Assembly (NCBI RefSeq): GCF_014645795.1
Contig: NZ_BMMK01000016.1
Location: 30,928 to 94,927, forward strand
Direction of reading: 5' to 3'
Length of the DNA: 64,000 nucleotides
From: Longimycelium tulufanense
GTDB lineage: Bacteria; Actinomycetota; Actinomycetes; Mycobacteriales; Pseudonocardiaceae
In this document: one piece after another, positions 33,803 to 41,845 of the stretch
How the letters are laid out: the number at the start of each line of letters is the position of its first letter
Position numbering within the stretch: the stretch's first letter is position 1
The notes under the pieces: generated by a model
Seen by the model: only the letters and a program-made list of their open reading frames with translations
Databases searched by the model: none
What the model was told of the DNA's origin: nothing
Made by a program: the position numbers and the translations under genes

Positions 33803-34591
33803 GTGCGGGTTCACGTGGTGTCCGACGTGCACGGCAACGCCGAGGCCCTGGCCAGGGCCGGAGACGGTGCCGACGCGCTGCTGGTGCTGGGCGACCTGCT
33901 GGAGTTCGTCGACTACGCCGACCACTCCCGAGGAATCCTGGGCGCCGTCTTCGGCGCGCAGAAGGTGGCCCGGTTCGCGTACCTGCGCAACCACGGCCGG
34001 CCCGGGGAGGCCGGCGCCTACGCGCGCTCCCTGTGGGAGGAGCTGCCCGACCCGGCCGTCGTGGTCGAGGAGGCCGTACGCGAGCAGTACGCGGCCATGT
34101 TCGGATCGCTGACCGCCCCCACCTACGCCACACCGGGCAATGTGGACGTGCCCGCGCTGTGGCCGGAGTTCACCGAGCACATCCGGGTGCTGGACGGGGA
34201 TGTGGCCGAGATCGGGGGACTGCGGGTCGGGTTCGTCGGTGGCGCGCTGCTCCCACCCGGTGGCCGACTGTGGCGGCGGGGCACACCCTGGGTGCCGTAC
34301 CTGCGAACCCACGAGGAGTACGCCGCGGCCGTCGCCGGGTTGACCGGAATCGACGTGCTGTGCAGCCATATTCCGCCGAAGGTCGCGGAGCTGACCTACG
34401 ACGTGATGGCGCGCAAGGACGAGAACGGCTCACCGCACCTGCTGGAACTGATCCGGCGCGAGCGGCCGCGATGGTCGTTGTTCGGCCACGTCCACCAGCC
34501 GCTGGCCTCGCGGGTGCGGATCAGCCGCACCGAATGTGTCAACGTCGGGCACTTCCGCCGCACGGCACGCCCCTACGTGCTGCACTGGTGA
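33803..34591 (+). CDS. Calcineurin-like metallophosphoesterase
   Basis: A protein of 262 residues (265 if the GTG at 33794 is used) with all metal-binding motifs of the superfamily: DVHGN near the N-terminus, GDLLEF, GNVD, SHIPPK and GHVHQP. It should be a cytosolic two-metal phosphoesterase of unknown substrate. It sits between two SRPBCC genes, in the position of the Rv2186c region of Mycobacterium. It is closely spaced with its neighbours and probably co-transcribed. Confidence 0.88.
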   Translation: MRVHVVSDVHGNAEALARAGDGADALLVLGDLLEFVDYADHSRGILGAVFGAQKVARFAYLRNHGRPGEAGAYARSLWEELPDPAVVVEEAVREQYAAMFGSLTAPTYATPGNVDVPALWPEFTEHIRVLDGDVAEIGGLRVGFVGGALLPPGGRLWRRGTPWVPYLRTHEEYAAAVAGLTGIDVLCSHIPPKVAELTYDVMARKDENGSPHLLELIRRERPRWSLFGHVHQPLASRVRISRTECVNVGHFRRTARPYVLHW

Positions 34592-34702
34592 TCCGCTTGG
34601 GGTATCGGCTGCGGCCAGGCGGGTGGCGCGCTGCTCCGGTCGGGTGTGGCGTGCGGCGCTGGGCGCGGCGTTCCCGCTCGGCGGCGCGGTAGCCTGCGCG
34701 CC

Positions 34703-35143
34703 ATGGCCGAGGAGTCCACACAGTCCATCGTCATCCATGCGCCGCCGGAGAAGATCATGGCGGTGATCGCGGACTTCGCGGCCTACCCGGAGTGGGCCAA
34801 GGCGGTGCGCAGCACCGAGGTGTTGGTCACCAAGCCGGACGGACAGGCCGAGCAGGTCCGGTTCGTGCTCGACGCCGGCGTGGTCAAGGACGAGTACGTG
34901 CTCTCCTACGACTGGGCCCCGGACGGGCTGGTGGTCCGCTGGGAACTGGTCAAGGGCCAGATGCAGAAGGGGCAGCGGGGCAGCTACACGTTGCGCCCCA
35001 CCGACGGCGCGACCGAGGTGACCTACTCGCTGTGGGTGGACCTGGCGATCCCGATCATCGGGCTGTTCCGCCGCAAGGCGGAGAAGATGATCATGGACAC
35101 CGCGCTCAAGGAGCTCAAGCGGCGGGTCGAGCGGGCCGGTTGA
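34703..35143 (+). CDS. SRPBCC family protein (Rv2185c/TB16.3-like)
   Basis: A 146-residue protein with the pattern ESTQSIVIHAPPEKIMAVIADFAAYPEW, typical of the coenzyme-Q-binding/START-like group, and a C-terminal helix ALKELKRRVER. It is the likely counterpart of M. tuberculosis Rv2185c (TB16.3) by position before the ArsA-like gene. The ATG at 34703 fits the family start. It probably binds a lipid or isoprenoid-like ligand; no enzymatic residues are seen. Confidence 0.88.
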   Translation: MAEESTQSIVIHAPPEKIMAVIADFAAYPEWAKAVRSTEVLVTKPDGQAEQVRFVLDAGVVKDEYVLSYDWAPDGLVVRWELVKGQMQKGQRGSYTLRPTDGATEVTYSLWVDLAIPIIGLFRRKAEKMIMDTALKELKRRVERAG

Positions 35144-35265
35144 GCGCCTCGCCGCCGTCCGGGGCGACCGGCTCGGAACGGCATCCCCACGGGCGCGCGG
35201 ACCGTGGCCCGGCGCGGGACCCGGACGACCACCCGGATGGCAGCGCCACCCGGACGTGGCGGAAG

Positions 35266-36498
35266 ATGCGGGGCGTGCGCGTCCTGCTGTTCACCGGAAA
35301 GGGCGGCGTGGGCAAGACGACCCTCGCCGCCGCCACCGCCGCGCGGCTGGCCGCCTCCGGCCGCAAGACGTTGGTGGTCTCCACCGACCCCGCGCACTCG
35401 CTCGCGGACGCGCTGGCCATACCCGCCACCGCCGAACCGTCCGAAGTGGACACCGGGCTGTGGGTGTCCCAGGTGGACACCCGCGCGCTGGTCGACTCCT
35501 CGTGGTTCGAGCTGCGCACGCACCTGCACGTCCTGCTCGGCGGCGCGGGCGTGGACGGGCTGGCCGTCGAGGAACTGACCGTCCTGCCCGGCGCGGAGGA
35601 ACTGCTGGCCCTCATCGAGGTGCACCGGCTGGTACGGAACGGCCCGTGGGACACGGTGGTCGTGGACTGCGCGCCGACCGCCGACACGTTACGGCTGCTC
35701 GCCGTGCCCGAGGCGTTCGCCGGTTACCTGGAGAAGCTGTTCCCGACCCACCGCCGCGTCGTCCGCGGCGTGCTTGCCGGGCTGGCCGGCGGCGACGTGG
35801 CGCGCTGGGACGCCGTGGTCGATGCGCTGGGCGAACTGGCCGGGCAGCTCACCGCGGTGCGGGCGTTGCTCGCCGACCAGGAGCGCACCAGCGTGCGGCT
35901 GGTGCTCAACCCGGAACGCGTGGTCGCCGCGGAGACCCGCCGCACGCTGACCGCGTTGGCGTTGCACGGGATTCGCGTCGACGGCATGGCGGTGAACCGG
36001 CTGGTGCCCGACCCGGGCGACGACGACACGACCGCCGGTAACTGGCTGCGGGCCCGCCGCGGGGAGCAGGACGCGGTCCTGGGTGAGCTGCGGGACGCCC
36101 TGGAGGTCATGGGGGTGCCCGGCCTACCCGTGCGCACCGTGTCCTACCGTGCCGAGGAGCCCGTCGGTCTGGGCGCGCTGGCCGCGCTCGCCCACGAGCT
36201 GTACGGCGACGACGACCCGCTGGCCGGGGCCGCACTCGCCCCGCTGGTCTCGGTCGAGGGAGCCGGTCGGAGCCTGGACGCGGAGTACCGGCTGCGGCTG
36301 GCGCTGCCGCTGGGCCCCGAGACCGACATCGATTTGGCCCGGGTGGGCGACGAGCTGGCGGTGACCGTGGCGGGCCGCCGGCGCCTGGTGGCCCTGCCGC
36401 CGGTCCTGCGGCGCTGCGAGGTCACCGACGCCTCCGCCGAGGCCGACGGCCTGGTGGTGTGCTTCCGCCCCGACCCCCGTCTGTGGATGCGCTCATGA
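35266..36498 (+). CDS. ArsA/GET3-like P-loop ATPase (Rv2184c-like)
   Basis: A 410-residue ATPase with a deviant Walker A GKGGVGKTT (residues 11-19), switch regions VSTDPAHSLADALAI and VVVDCAPTADTLRLL, and a helical insertion. It lacks the arsenite-binding cysteines and the second ATPase half of true ArsA, as do the actinobacterial relatives. The ATG at 35266 is preferred; a GTG three codons later is also possible. The stop overlaps the next gene start (ATGA). Its linkage to SRPBCC lipid-binding proteins suggests a role in handling membrane proteins or lipids, not arsenic. Confidence 0.88.
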   Translation: MRGVRVLLFTGKGGVGKTTLAAATAARLAASGRKTLVVSTDPAHSLADALAIPATAEPSEVDTGLWVSQVDTRALVDSSWFELRTHLHVLLGGAGVDGLAVEELTVLPGAEELLALIEVHRLVRNGPWDTVVVDCAPTADTLRLLAVPEAFAGYLEKLFPTHRRVVRGVLAGLAGGDVARWDAVVDALGELAGQLTAVRALLADQERTSVRLVLNPERVVAAETRRTLTALALHGIRVDGMAVNRLVPDPGDDDTTAGNWLRARRGEQDAVLGELRDALEVMGVPGLPVRTVSYRAEEPVGLGALAALAHELYGDDDPLAGAALAPLVSVEGAGRSLDAEYRLRLALPLGPETDIDLARVGDELAVTVAGRRRLVALPPVLRRCEVTDASAEADGLVVCFRPDPRLWMRS

Positions 36499-36941
36499 GC
36501 ACGAACACACCCCCCGGCGATGCTGGGGCGCAGGACCCGCGGGCCCGGCTCGCCGAGGAGCTGCGCCTGCTCAGCGAGGCGCTCGCCCAGCGGGCCGAGC
36601 CCTATCTGGAGCGGTTGCGCGGCACCGAGCACGACCGGGGCGACTGCGGCTGGTGCCCGCTGTGCACCGGCCTCGGGCTGCTGCGCGGGGAGCGTCCCGA
36701 ACTGGCCGACCGGCTCGCCGAGTACGCCACCGGTTTGGTGCTCACGCTGCGCGCCGTGGTGGAGAACGGGCTGCCGGACACCGCGGCCGGGCCCGCGCGG
36801 CCGGCCCAGCCCCGGCCCGACGGGGCCGGCCCCGCCGAACCCCGGTCCGATGAGCCCGCGGCGGACGCCGCACGGCCGCGGGTGCAGCGCATCCGGGTGC
36901 GGCGCACGGACGACCCGGCCGACGGGGGTGACGCGTGCTGA
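36495..36941 (+). CDS. Small protein with CxxCxxC motif (Rv2183c-like), function unknown
   Basis: A 148-residue protein. The N-terminal half has an amphipathic helix (AEELRLLSEALAQRAEPYLERL) followed by CGWCPLCTGLG, a possible zinc or metal knuckle. The C-terminal half is low-complexity Pro/Ala/Arg and ends in a basic segment (RVQRIRVRRTD). It overlaps the ATPase gene by 4 bp at its start and the glucokinase gene by 7 bp at its end, so it is tightly coupled to both. Position matches Rv2183c. Confidence 0.72.
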   Translation: MSTNTPPGDAGAQDPRARLAEELRLLSEALAQRAEPYLERLRGTEHDRGDCGWCPLCTGLGLLRGERPELADRLAEYATGLVLTLRAVVENGLPDTAAGPARPAQPRPDGAGPAEPRSDEPAADAARPRVQRIRVRRTDDPADGGDAC

Positions 36942-37906
36942 CCGTCGGCATCGACGTCGGCGGCACCAGCGTCCGGGCCGGGGTGGTCGACGCGCGTGGC
37001 GCCGTCCTGGACACCACCCGGGCCCCGACGCCCACCGGTGGGCAGGCCCTGGAGGACGCCATCGCCGGGGCGGTCGCCGAGCTGACCGGCCGGCACGACG
37101 TAGCCGCCGTCGGGCTCGCCGTGGCCGGGTTCGTCACCGCCGACCGCCGCGGCGTGCGGTTCGCCCCGCACCTGGCCTGGCGCGGGGCGCCGGTCGCCGA
37201 CCGGATGTCTCGCCGGCTCGGGCTGCCGGTGGTGCTGGAACACGACGCCAACGCCGCCGTCCTCGCCGAGTACCGGTTCGGTGCCGCCCGCGGCGCGCAC
37301 GTGGCGGTGTTGGTGGCACTGGGCACCGGGATCGGTGGCGCCCTGCTGGTCGACGGTCGGGTGTTCCGCGGCGCGCACGGGGTCGCCCCCGAGCTGGGGC
37401 ACCTGCGACTGGTACCGGACGGCCGGCCCTGCGCCTGCGGCAAGCGGGGGTGTTGGGAGCGGTACTGCAGCGGTACGGCGTTGGCCGCGACCGCGGTCGA
37501 ACTGCTGGCCGAGTACCCGTCGGCTTCGACGGTGCTGGCCCGGGAGGCCGCGGGCGACCCGCGGGCGGTGACCGGCCGCCGGGTGGCCGGCGCCGCGCGC
37601 GACGGGGACCTGTTGGCCCAGCGCGCCATGGCCGACCTGGCCCGCTGGCTGGGCGAGGGGCTGGCGCTGGTCGCCGACGTCTACGACCCCGAGGTGATCG
37701 TGATCGGCGGCGGGGTGTCGGAGTCCGCGCCGCTGTTCCTCGACGACGCGCGGGAGCACTACGCGTCGGCGATCACCGGCGCGGGCCATCGGCCGCTCGC
37801 GCGGATCCGCACCGCGCAGCTGGGCGACGACGCCGGGATCGTGGGGGCGGCCGCCCTCGCCCGGGATGTCGCCGTGGACATTGTCCGCAACGGCTACCTG
37901 CACTGA
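36935..37906 (+). CDS. glk: ROK-family glucokinase
   Basis: A 323-residue ATP-dependent sugar kinase. Motifs: the phosphate loop GIDVGGTSVRAGVVD, the catalytic Asp in EHDANAAVLAEYRFG, GTGIGGALLVDGRVFRGAHG and the ROK zinc site CACGKRGCWERYC. It should phosphorylate glucose, with a possible part in carbon regulation as in Streptomyces glkA (SCO2126), whose neighbourhood also includes plsC, phosphofructokinase and DAHP synthase genes. The GTG start overlaps the previous gene. Confidence 0.92.
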   Translation: MLTVGIDVGGTSVRAGVVDARGAVLDTTRAPTPTGGQALEDAIAGAVAELTGRHDVAAVGLAVAGFVTADRRGVRFAPHLAWRGAPVADRMSRRLGLPVVLEHDANAAVLAEYRFGAARGAHVAVLVALGTGIGGALLVDGRVFRGAHGVAPELGHLRLVPDGRPCACGKRGCWERYCSGTALAATAVELLAEYPSASTVLAREAAGDPRAVTGRRVAGAARDGDLLAQRAMADLARWLGEGLALVADVYDPEVIVIGGGVSESAPLFLDDAREHYASAITGAGHRPLARIRTAQLGDDAGIVGAAALARDVAVDIVRNGYLH

Positions 37907-38096
37907 TCGCGTCGAAGCCAGCTCGAGTCGGAACCCGACACGGGAGGGGAACCGGTAGCCCCCGGCCTCTTCTTCCTTGTGCTCACGGTGCTCACGCGGA
38001 CGGCAACTCACGTGGCCACGTCACAGTCGGCCGCGCCCACCTACGGCCGCGGCGGTTCCACCGCGGTGGCGGGATGTCCTTGCCAGCACGCGGAAC

Positions 38097-38552
38097 TCAG
38101 ACCTGCGCGCCGTCGTCCCAGCCGGAGTCCGCGGGCGGGTCCTGCCGCATCCGCAGCACCAGCCAACCGATGCCGCAGGTCAATGCGATGAGCGCCAGCG
38201 GCGTGGCCACCCGGTGCGCCAACCCGATGAGGCTCGGCGCCACCAACAACACCACCCCGGCCGTGAGCAGCAGCAACGCCCCGATCGTGGGGGCGCGCAG
38301 CGGCGGGAAGGGCGGTGGCTCGGGCGGCACGTAGTGGTCGTCGGGGTCGTCCTCGAGCGCCTCCGGGTCCTGTTCCCCGCGGTCCGGTGCGGCCCGCGCC
38401 AGTTCCACGGCGGTGTCGGCCGTGGTCGCGGTGCCGTCGGCGGCCTCCTCCGGCCACCGTAGGCCGCCCTCCCGCTCCAGGTCGGCGACGATTTCGGCGA
38501 ACGCCGCGTCGACGTCCTCGGGACCGTCGTGGCCCGGGATCCGCCCGCTCAT
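38097..38552 (-). CDS. Membrane protein with acidic N-terminal domain, unknown
   Basis: A 151-residue protein with a hydrophilic, acidic N-terminal half (DVDAAFAEIVADLEREGG, DPEALEDDPDDHYVPPEPPP) and two transmembrane helices in the C-terminal half (IGALLLLTAGVVLLVAPSL and ALIALTCGIGWLVL). The pattern is typical of small actinobacterial membrane proteins often annotated as DUF308-like or uncharacterised. It is inserted on the opposite strand between glk and plsC. Confidence 0.75.
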   Translation of the reverse strand: MSGRIPGHDGPEDVDAAFAEIVADLEREGGLRWPEEAADGTATTADTAVELARAAPDRGEQDPEALEDDPDDHYVPPEPPPFPPLRAPTIGALLLLTAGVVLLVAPSLIGLAHRVATPLALIALTCGIGWLVLRMRQDPPADSGWDDGAQV

Positions 38553-38877
38553 GACCGCACCCCGGTCCGGCGCGGCCCGCGGCCCGGCACCCGGGCCGTG
38601 CCGGCCTCCGGCACGAGGGGAAGGCCACACCCCGCCCGGGCCGGCGGCCGGGACCCCGCCACGCCGTACCCGTGCTGCGAGAACGTGCCCGCTCCCGCCG
38701 GCAGCGGCATCGCGTCCTCCCCTCGCCTCGGGCGACACCTGTTCCCGTCATGGTCGCACGGACCCGCCCCGCAGGGCAGTGACGCGCCACCACCCGGGAG
38801 GCTGCGTTGTCGCCGCCGTTCCGGGCTCCGTACGCTGGATTTCACACCAGTGTTGTGTGAGGGAGGCGCTCGGCCCG
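38553..38877. other. 325-bp divergent region before plsC
   Basis: No gene is seen. It contains the inverted repeat TCACAC-N7-GTGTGA at 38842-38860, which ends 17 bp before the plsC start and overlaps where a promoter or leader should be. GGGAGG lies about nine bases before the GTG. Confidence 0.5.
38842..38860. promoter_or_regulatory. Inverted repeat TCACAC-N7-GTGTGA before plsC
   Basis: Six-base arms flank CAGTGTT just upstream of the plsC ribosome site. Position suggests an operator that blocks transcription or a small RNA stem in the leader. It is not a CRP site: the arm order is reversed. Confidence 0.4.
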
Positions 38878-39642
38878 GTGCTGTATTACTTGATGAAGCA
38901 TGTTCTGCTCGGCCCGCTGCTGCGGCTGGCCTGCCGGCCACGGATCGAGGGGCTGGAGCACATCCCGCGCACCGGCGGAGCCATCCTGGCCAGCAACCAC
39001 GTGGCCGTGGCCGACTCCTTCTTCCTGCCGCTCATGGTGTCCCGCCGCGTCACCTTCCTGGCCAAGCGCGAGTACTTCACCGGGCGCGGCCTGAAGGGCC
39101 GGCTCTCCCGGTTCTTCTTCGCCGGCGTCGGCCAGGTGCCCATCGACCGCACCAGCGGGGCGGCGGCGCAGGCCGCCCTGGACACCGGGATCCGCCTGCT
39201 GCGGGAGGGCAGGCTGCTGGGCATCTACCCGGAGGGCACCCGCTCGCCCGACGGCCGGCTCTACAAGGGCAAGACCGGGGTGGCCCGGATGGCCCTGGAA
39301 GCCGGGGTGCCGGTGATCCCGGTCGCCATGTTCGGCACCGACGAGGTCAACCCGATCGGGTCGAAGATGTGGCGCCCGCGGCCGGTGCGGGTCGTGGTCG
39401 GCGAGCCGCTGGACTTCTCCCGCTACGAGGGCCTGGCCGGTGACCGCTTCGTCGAGCGGTCGATCACCGACGAGATCATGTACACCCTGATGGAGCTGAC
39501 CGGCCGGGAGTACGTGGACGTCTACGCCGCCAAGGTCAAGGACGACCTGGCCGCGCAGGGCCGGGTGCCGCCCGGCTGGCGGCGCTCGGCCGCCACCCCG
39601 GCGACGGAGCACGATCGGGTACCGCGCGCCAAGGCGGGCTGA
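38878..39642 (+). CDS. plsC: 1-acyl-sn-glycerol-3-phosphate acyltransferase family protein
   Basis: A 254-residue membrane-associated acyltransferase that adds the second acyl chain in phospholipid synthesis. The catalytic block is NHVAVAD (His41 and Asp46, HX4D), with FFAGVGQVPIDR, YPEGTRSPDG and GVPVIPVAMFGTDE as further PlsC motifs. The GTG at 38878 has GGGAGG upstream; an ATG five codons later is possible. It holds the same place as Rv2182c in Mycobacterium. Confidence 0.92.
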   Translation: MLYYLMKHVLLGPLLRLACRPRIEGLEHIPRTGGAILASNHVAVADSFFLPLMVSRRVTFLAKREYFTGRGLKGRLSRFFFAGVGQVPIDRTSGAAAQAALDTGIRLLREGRLLGIYPEGTRSPDGRLYKGKTGVARMALEAGVPVIPVAMFGTDEVNPIGSKMWRPRPVRVVVGEPLDFSRYEGLAGDRFVERSITDEIMYTLMELTGREYVDVYAAKVKDDLAAQGRVPPGWRRSAATPATEHDRVPRAKAG

Positions 39643-39770
39643 GGCGAGGTGTTCCCCCGGACGCCGTTTCCGGTGCGCACACCGAGGTGAACCTGCTGCT
39701 GCTCCGTGATGACGAGAGGTCCCGGGTGGGTGTTGGCAAGCCGCCGATCGGGGGCTTCTAGGCTTGGTCG

Positions 39771-40277
39771 GTGCGGTTCTTCTACGACTGCGAGTTCATC
39801 GAGGACGGTAGGACGATCGACCTGGTGTCGATCGGGGTCGTGGATGAGGAGGGCCGCGAGTTCTACGCCGTCTCCACCGAGTTCGACCCGGAGCGGGCCG
39901 GCCCCTGGGTGCGACAGCACGTGTTGCCCAAGCTCCCGCCGCCGTCGGACCCGATGTGGCGGAGCCGGGCACGGATCCGGGACGAGCTGCTGGAGTTCCT
40001 CACCCCCGCCGGCGAGGACGTCGAGCTGTGGGCGTGGTTCGCCGCCTACGACCACGTGGCGCTGGCGCAGCTGTGGGGACCGATGCCGATGCTGCCCAAG
40101 GCGATCCCACGGTTCACCAGGGACCTGCGGCAGCGTTGGGAGGACGCGGGCCGGCCCCGGCTGCCTCCGGCACCGCCGGCCGCGCACGATGCACTGGCGG
40201 ACGCCCGGCACAACCTCGCCCGGTGGAAGGTGATCGACGAGCACTGGCGTCGCCTGATCGGTCGGGGCGGCCGCTGA
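39771..40277 (+). CDS. RNase AS-type 3'-5' exoribonuclease
   Basis: A 168-residue DEDDh exoribonuclease. The metal-binding residues begin with Asp6 and Glu8 (YDCEFIEDG), continue with Asp in AAYDHVALAQ, and end with the His/Asp pair in AHDALADARHN. It matches M. tuberculosis Rv2179c (RNase AS), which trims adenylate-containing RNA as a dimer, in both sequence and position before the DAHP synthase locus. Confidence 0.93.
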   Translation: MRFFYDCEFIEDGRTIDLVSIGVVDEEGREFYAVSTEFDPERAGPWVRQHVLPKLPPPSDPMWRSRARIRDELLEFLTPAGEDVELWAWFAAYDHVALAQLWGPMPMLPKAIPRFTRDLRQRWEDAGRPRLPPAPPAAHDALADARHNLARWKVIDEHWRRLIGRGGR

Positions 40278-40618
40278 TACCACCCCGCGGTAGCGCGAGA
40301 CCGTTGCCACGGTGCGGCCCGTTGGTCGCGAACGGGTACGTCCCGACCGTCACCGGGTCGAACGAGCGACCGTTCCACCTACCGGGTCAGGGGGCATCCA
40401 TTCTGCGCGACTCGACTTCCCCGTGGTTCGGTTCCGGAATTCTGTTCTTGCCCCTGTCAGGTACCGCCCGGTGCGTCGGTGTCGCCGCCTGCCGAGCCGG
40501 GTAACCGGCGATCGAGATCCGACCCCCCGTTGCTGCACCGATCCAGAGCGTGGCAGGCTCGGGCCGGCGGTATGCGACGCCGGTCACAGACCGGCTCGGC
40601 GAGGAGGCGATCGAGCAG
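40278..40618. other. 341-bp region before the phosphofructokinase gene
   Basis: No gene is seen. An inverted repeat GAACG-N6-CGTTC lies at 40360-40375, and GAGGAGG at 40601-40607 precedes the start by 11 bases. The repeat resembles a LexA half-site only loosely. Confidence 0.45.
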
Positions 40619-41644
40619 ATGCGCATTGGCGTGCTCACCGGTGGCGGTGACTGCCCCGGTCTGAACGCGGTCATCCGGGCCGTGGTCCGCAAGGGGATCG
40701 AGGTCTACGGGCACGAGGTGCTCGGCTTCCGAAACGGGTGGCTCGGTGCGGTGGAGGACCAGGTCCGGCCACTGGGGATCAACGACGTCGAGGACATCCT
40801 GACCCGGGGCGGCACCATCCTCCGCTCCTCTCGCACCAACCCCTACAAGATCGAGGGCGGGGTGCCGCGGATCAAGGAGAACCTGGCCAGGCACCGGGTC
40901 GACGCCCTGGTGGCGATCGGCGGCGAGGACACCCTGGGCGTGGCCAAGCGGCTGACCGACGAGGGGCTCGGCGTTGTCGGGGTGCCCAAGACCATCGACA
41001 ACGACCTGGCCGCCACCGACTACACCTTCGGGTTCGACACCGCGGTGCACATCGCGACGGAAGCGATCGATCGGCTGCGTACCACGGCCGAGTCGCACCA
41101 CCGGGCGCTCGTCGTGGAGGTGATGGGTCGGCACGCGGGCTGGATCGCGCTGCACTCCGGGCTGGCCGGTGGGGCCAACGTGATCCTGGTGCCGGAAAAG
41201 CCGTTCTCCGTGGAGAAGGTCTGCGAGCTGGTGCAGCGCCGGTTCGAGCGCGAGTACGCGCCGATCATCGTGGTGGCCGAGGGGGCCGTGCCCGAGGGCG
41301 GCGCCGAGGTGCTGCAGACGGGGGAGCGGGACGCCTTCGGGCACGTCCGGCTCGGCGGTGTCGGCACCTGGCTGGCCGAGGAGATCGCGCAACGTACCGG
41401 CAAGGAGTCGCGCGCGGTGGTGCTCGGCCACACCCAGCGCGGCGGCACGCCCACCGCCTACGACCGGGTGCTCGCGACCCGGTTCGGCCTGCACGCGGTG
41501 GACGCGGTGCACGAGGGCGACTTCGGCACGATGGTTGCCCTGCGCGGCACGGACATCGTCCGCGTCAAGCTCGCCGAGGCCACGGCGGAGCTGAAGACCG
41601 TGCCGCTGAAGCGGTACGCGGAGGCCGAGGTCTTCTTCGGCTGA
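40619..41644 (+). CDS. pfp: Diphosphate-type 6-phosphofructokinase (PPi-PFK, group III)
   Basis: A 341-residue phosphofructokinase. Motifs: GGGDCPGLNAVIR, GGEDTLG, PKTIDNDL (Asp127 region catalytic), VEVMGRHAGWIA and GHTQRGGTPTAYDR. Residue 104 is Asp and residue 124 is Lys in E. coli numbering, which also equals the numbering here. In this family Gly104 favours ATP while Asp104 with Lys124 marks diphosphate use, as in Amycolatopsis methanolica. The enzyme is therefore predicted to interconvert fructose 6-phosphate and 1,6-bisphosphate with PPi, reversibly. It stands between RNase AS and fprA. Confidence 0.9.
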   Translation: MRIGVLTGGGDCPGLNAVIRAVVRKGIEVYGHEVLGFRNGWLGAVEDQVRPLGINDVEDILTRGGTILRSSRTNPYKIEGGVPRIKENLARHRVDALVAIGGEDTLGVAKRLTDEGLGVVGVPKTIDNDLAATDYTFGFDTAVHIATEAIDRLRTTAESHHRALVVEVMGRHAGWIALHSGLAGGANVILVPEKPFSVEKVCELVQRRFEREYAPIIVVAEGAVPEGGAEVLQTGERDAFGHVRLGGVGTWLAEEIAQRTGKESRAVVLGHTQRGGTPTAYDRVLATRFGLHAVDAVHEGDFGTMVALRGTDIVRVKLAEATAELKTVPLKRYAEAEVFFG

Positions 41645-41845
41645 TCCACCCCGGACGTGGCACGTTTTCCGTTGCCACGCCGGGGCTTGCGGCCCGCAAG
41701 TGTCGGGTTCGGCCGGCGGTGTTGTCGACGCCGCCCGCCGGCCGAACCCAACCCGTGCCCCGCACACCCCGAGAACGGGACCCGGCATCTCCGGCGGCGG
41801 TGCCGTGCGAACCCGCCGCCGAAAACCCTGTTGTCCTGCCTGCTG

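Noticed and set aside
38842..38860. CRP site before plsC
   Set aside because: The arms are TCACAC and GTGTGA, the reverse order of the CRP consensus.
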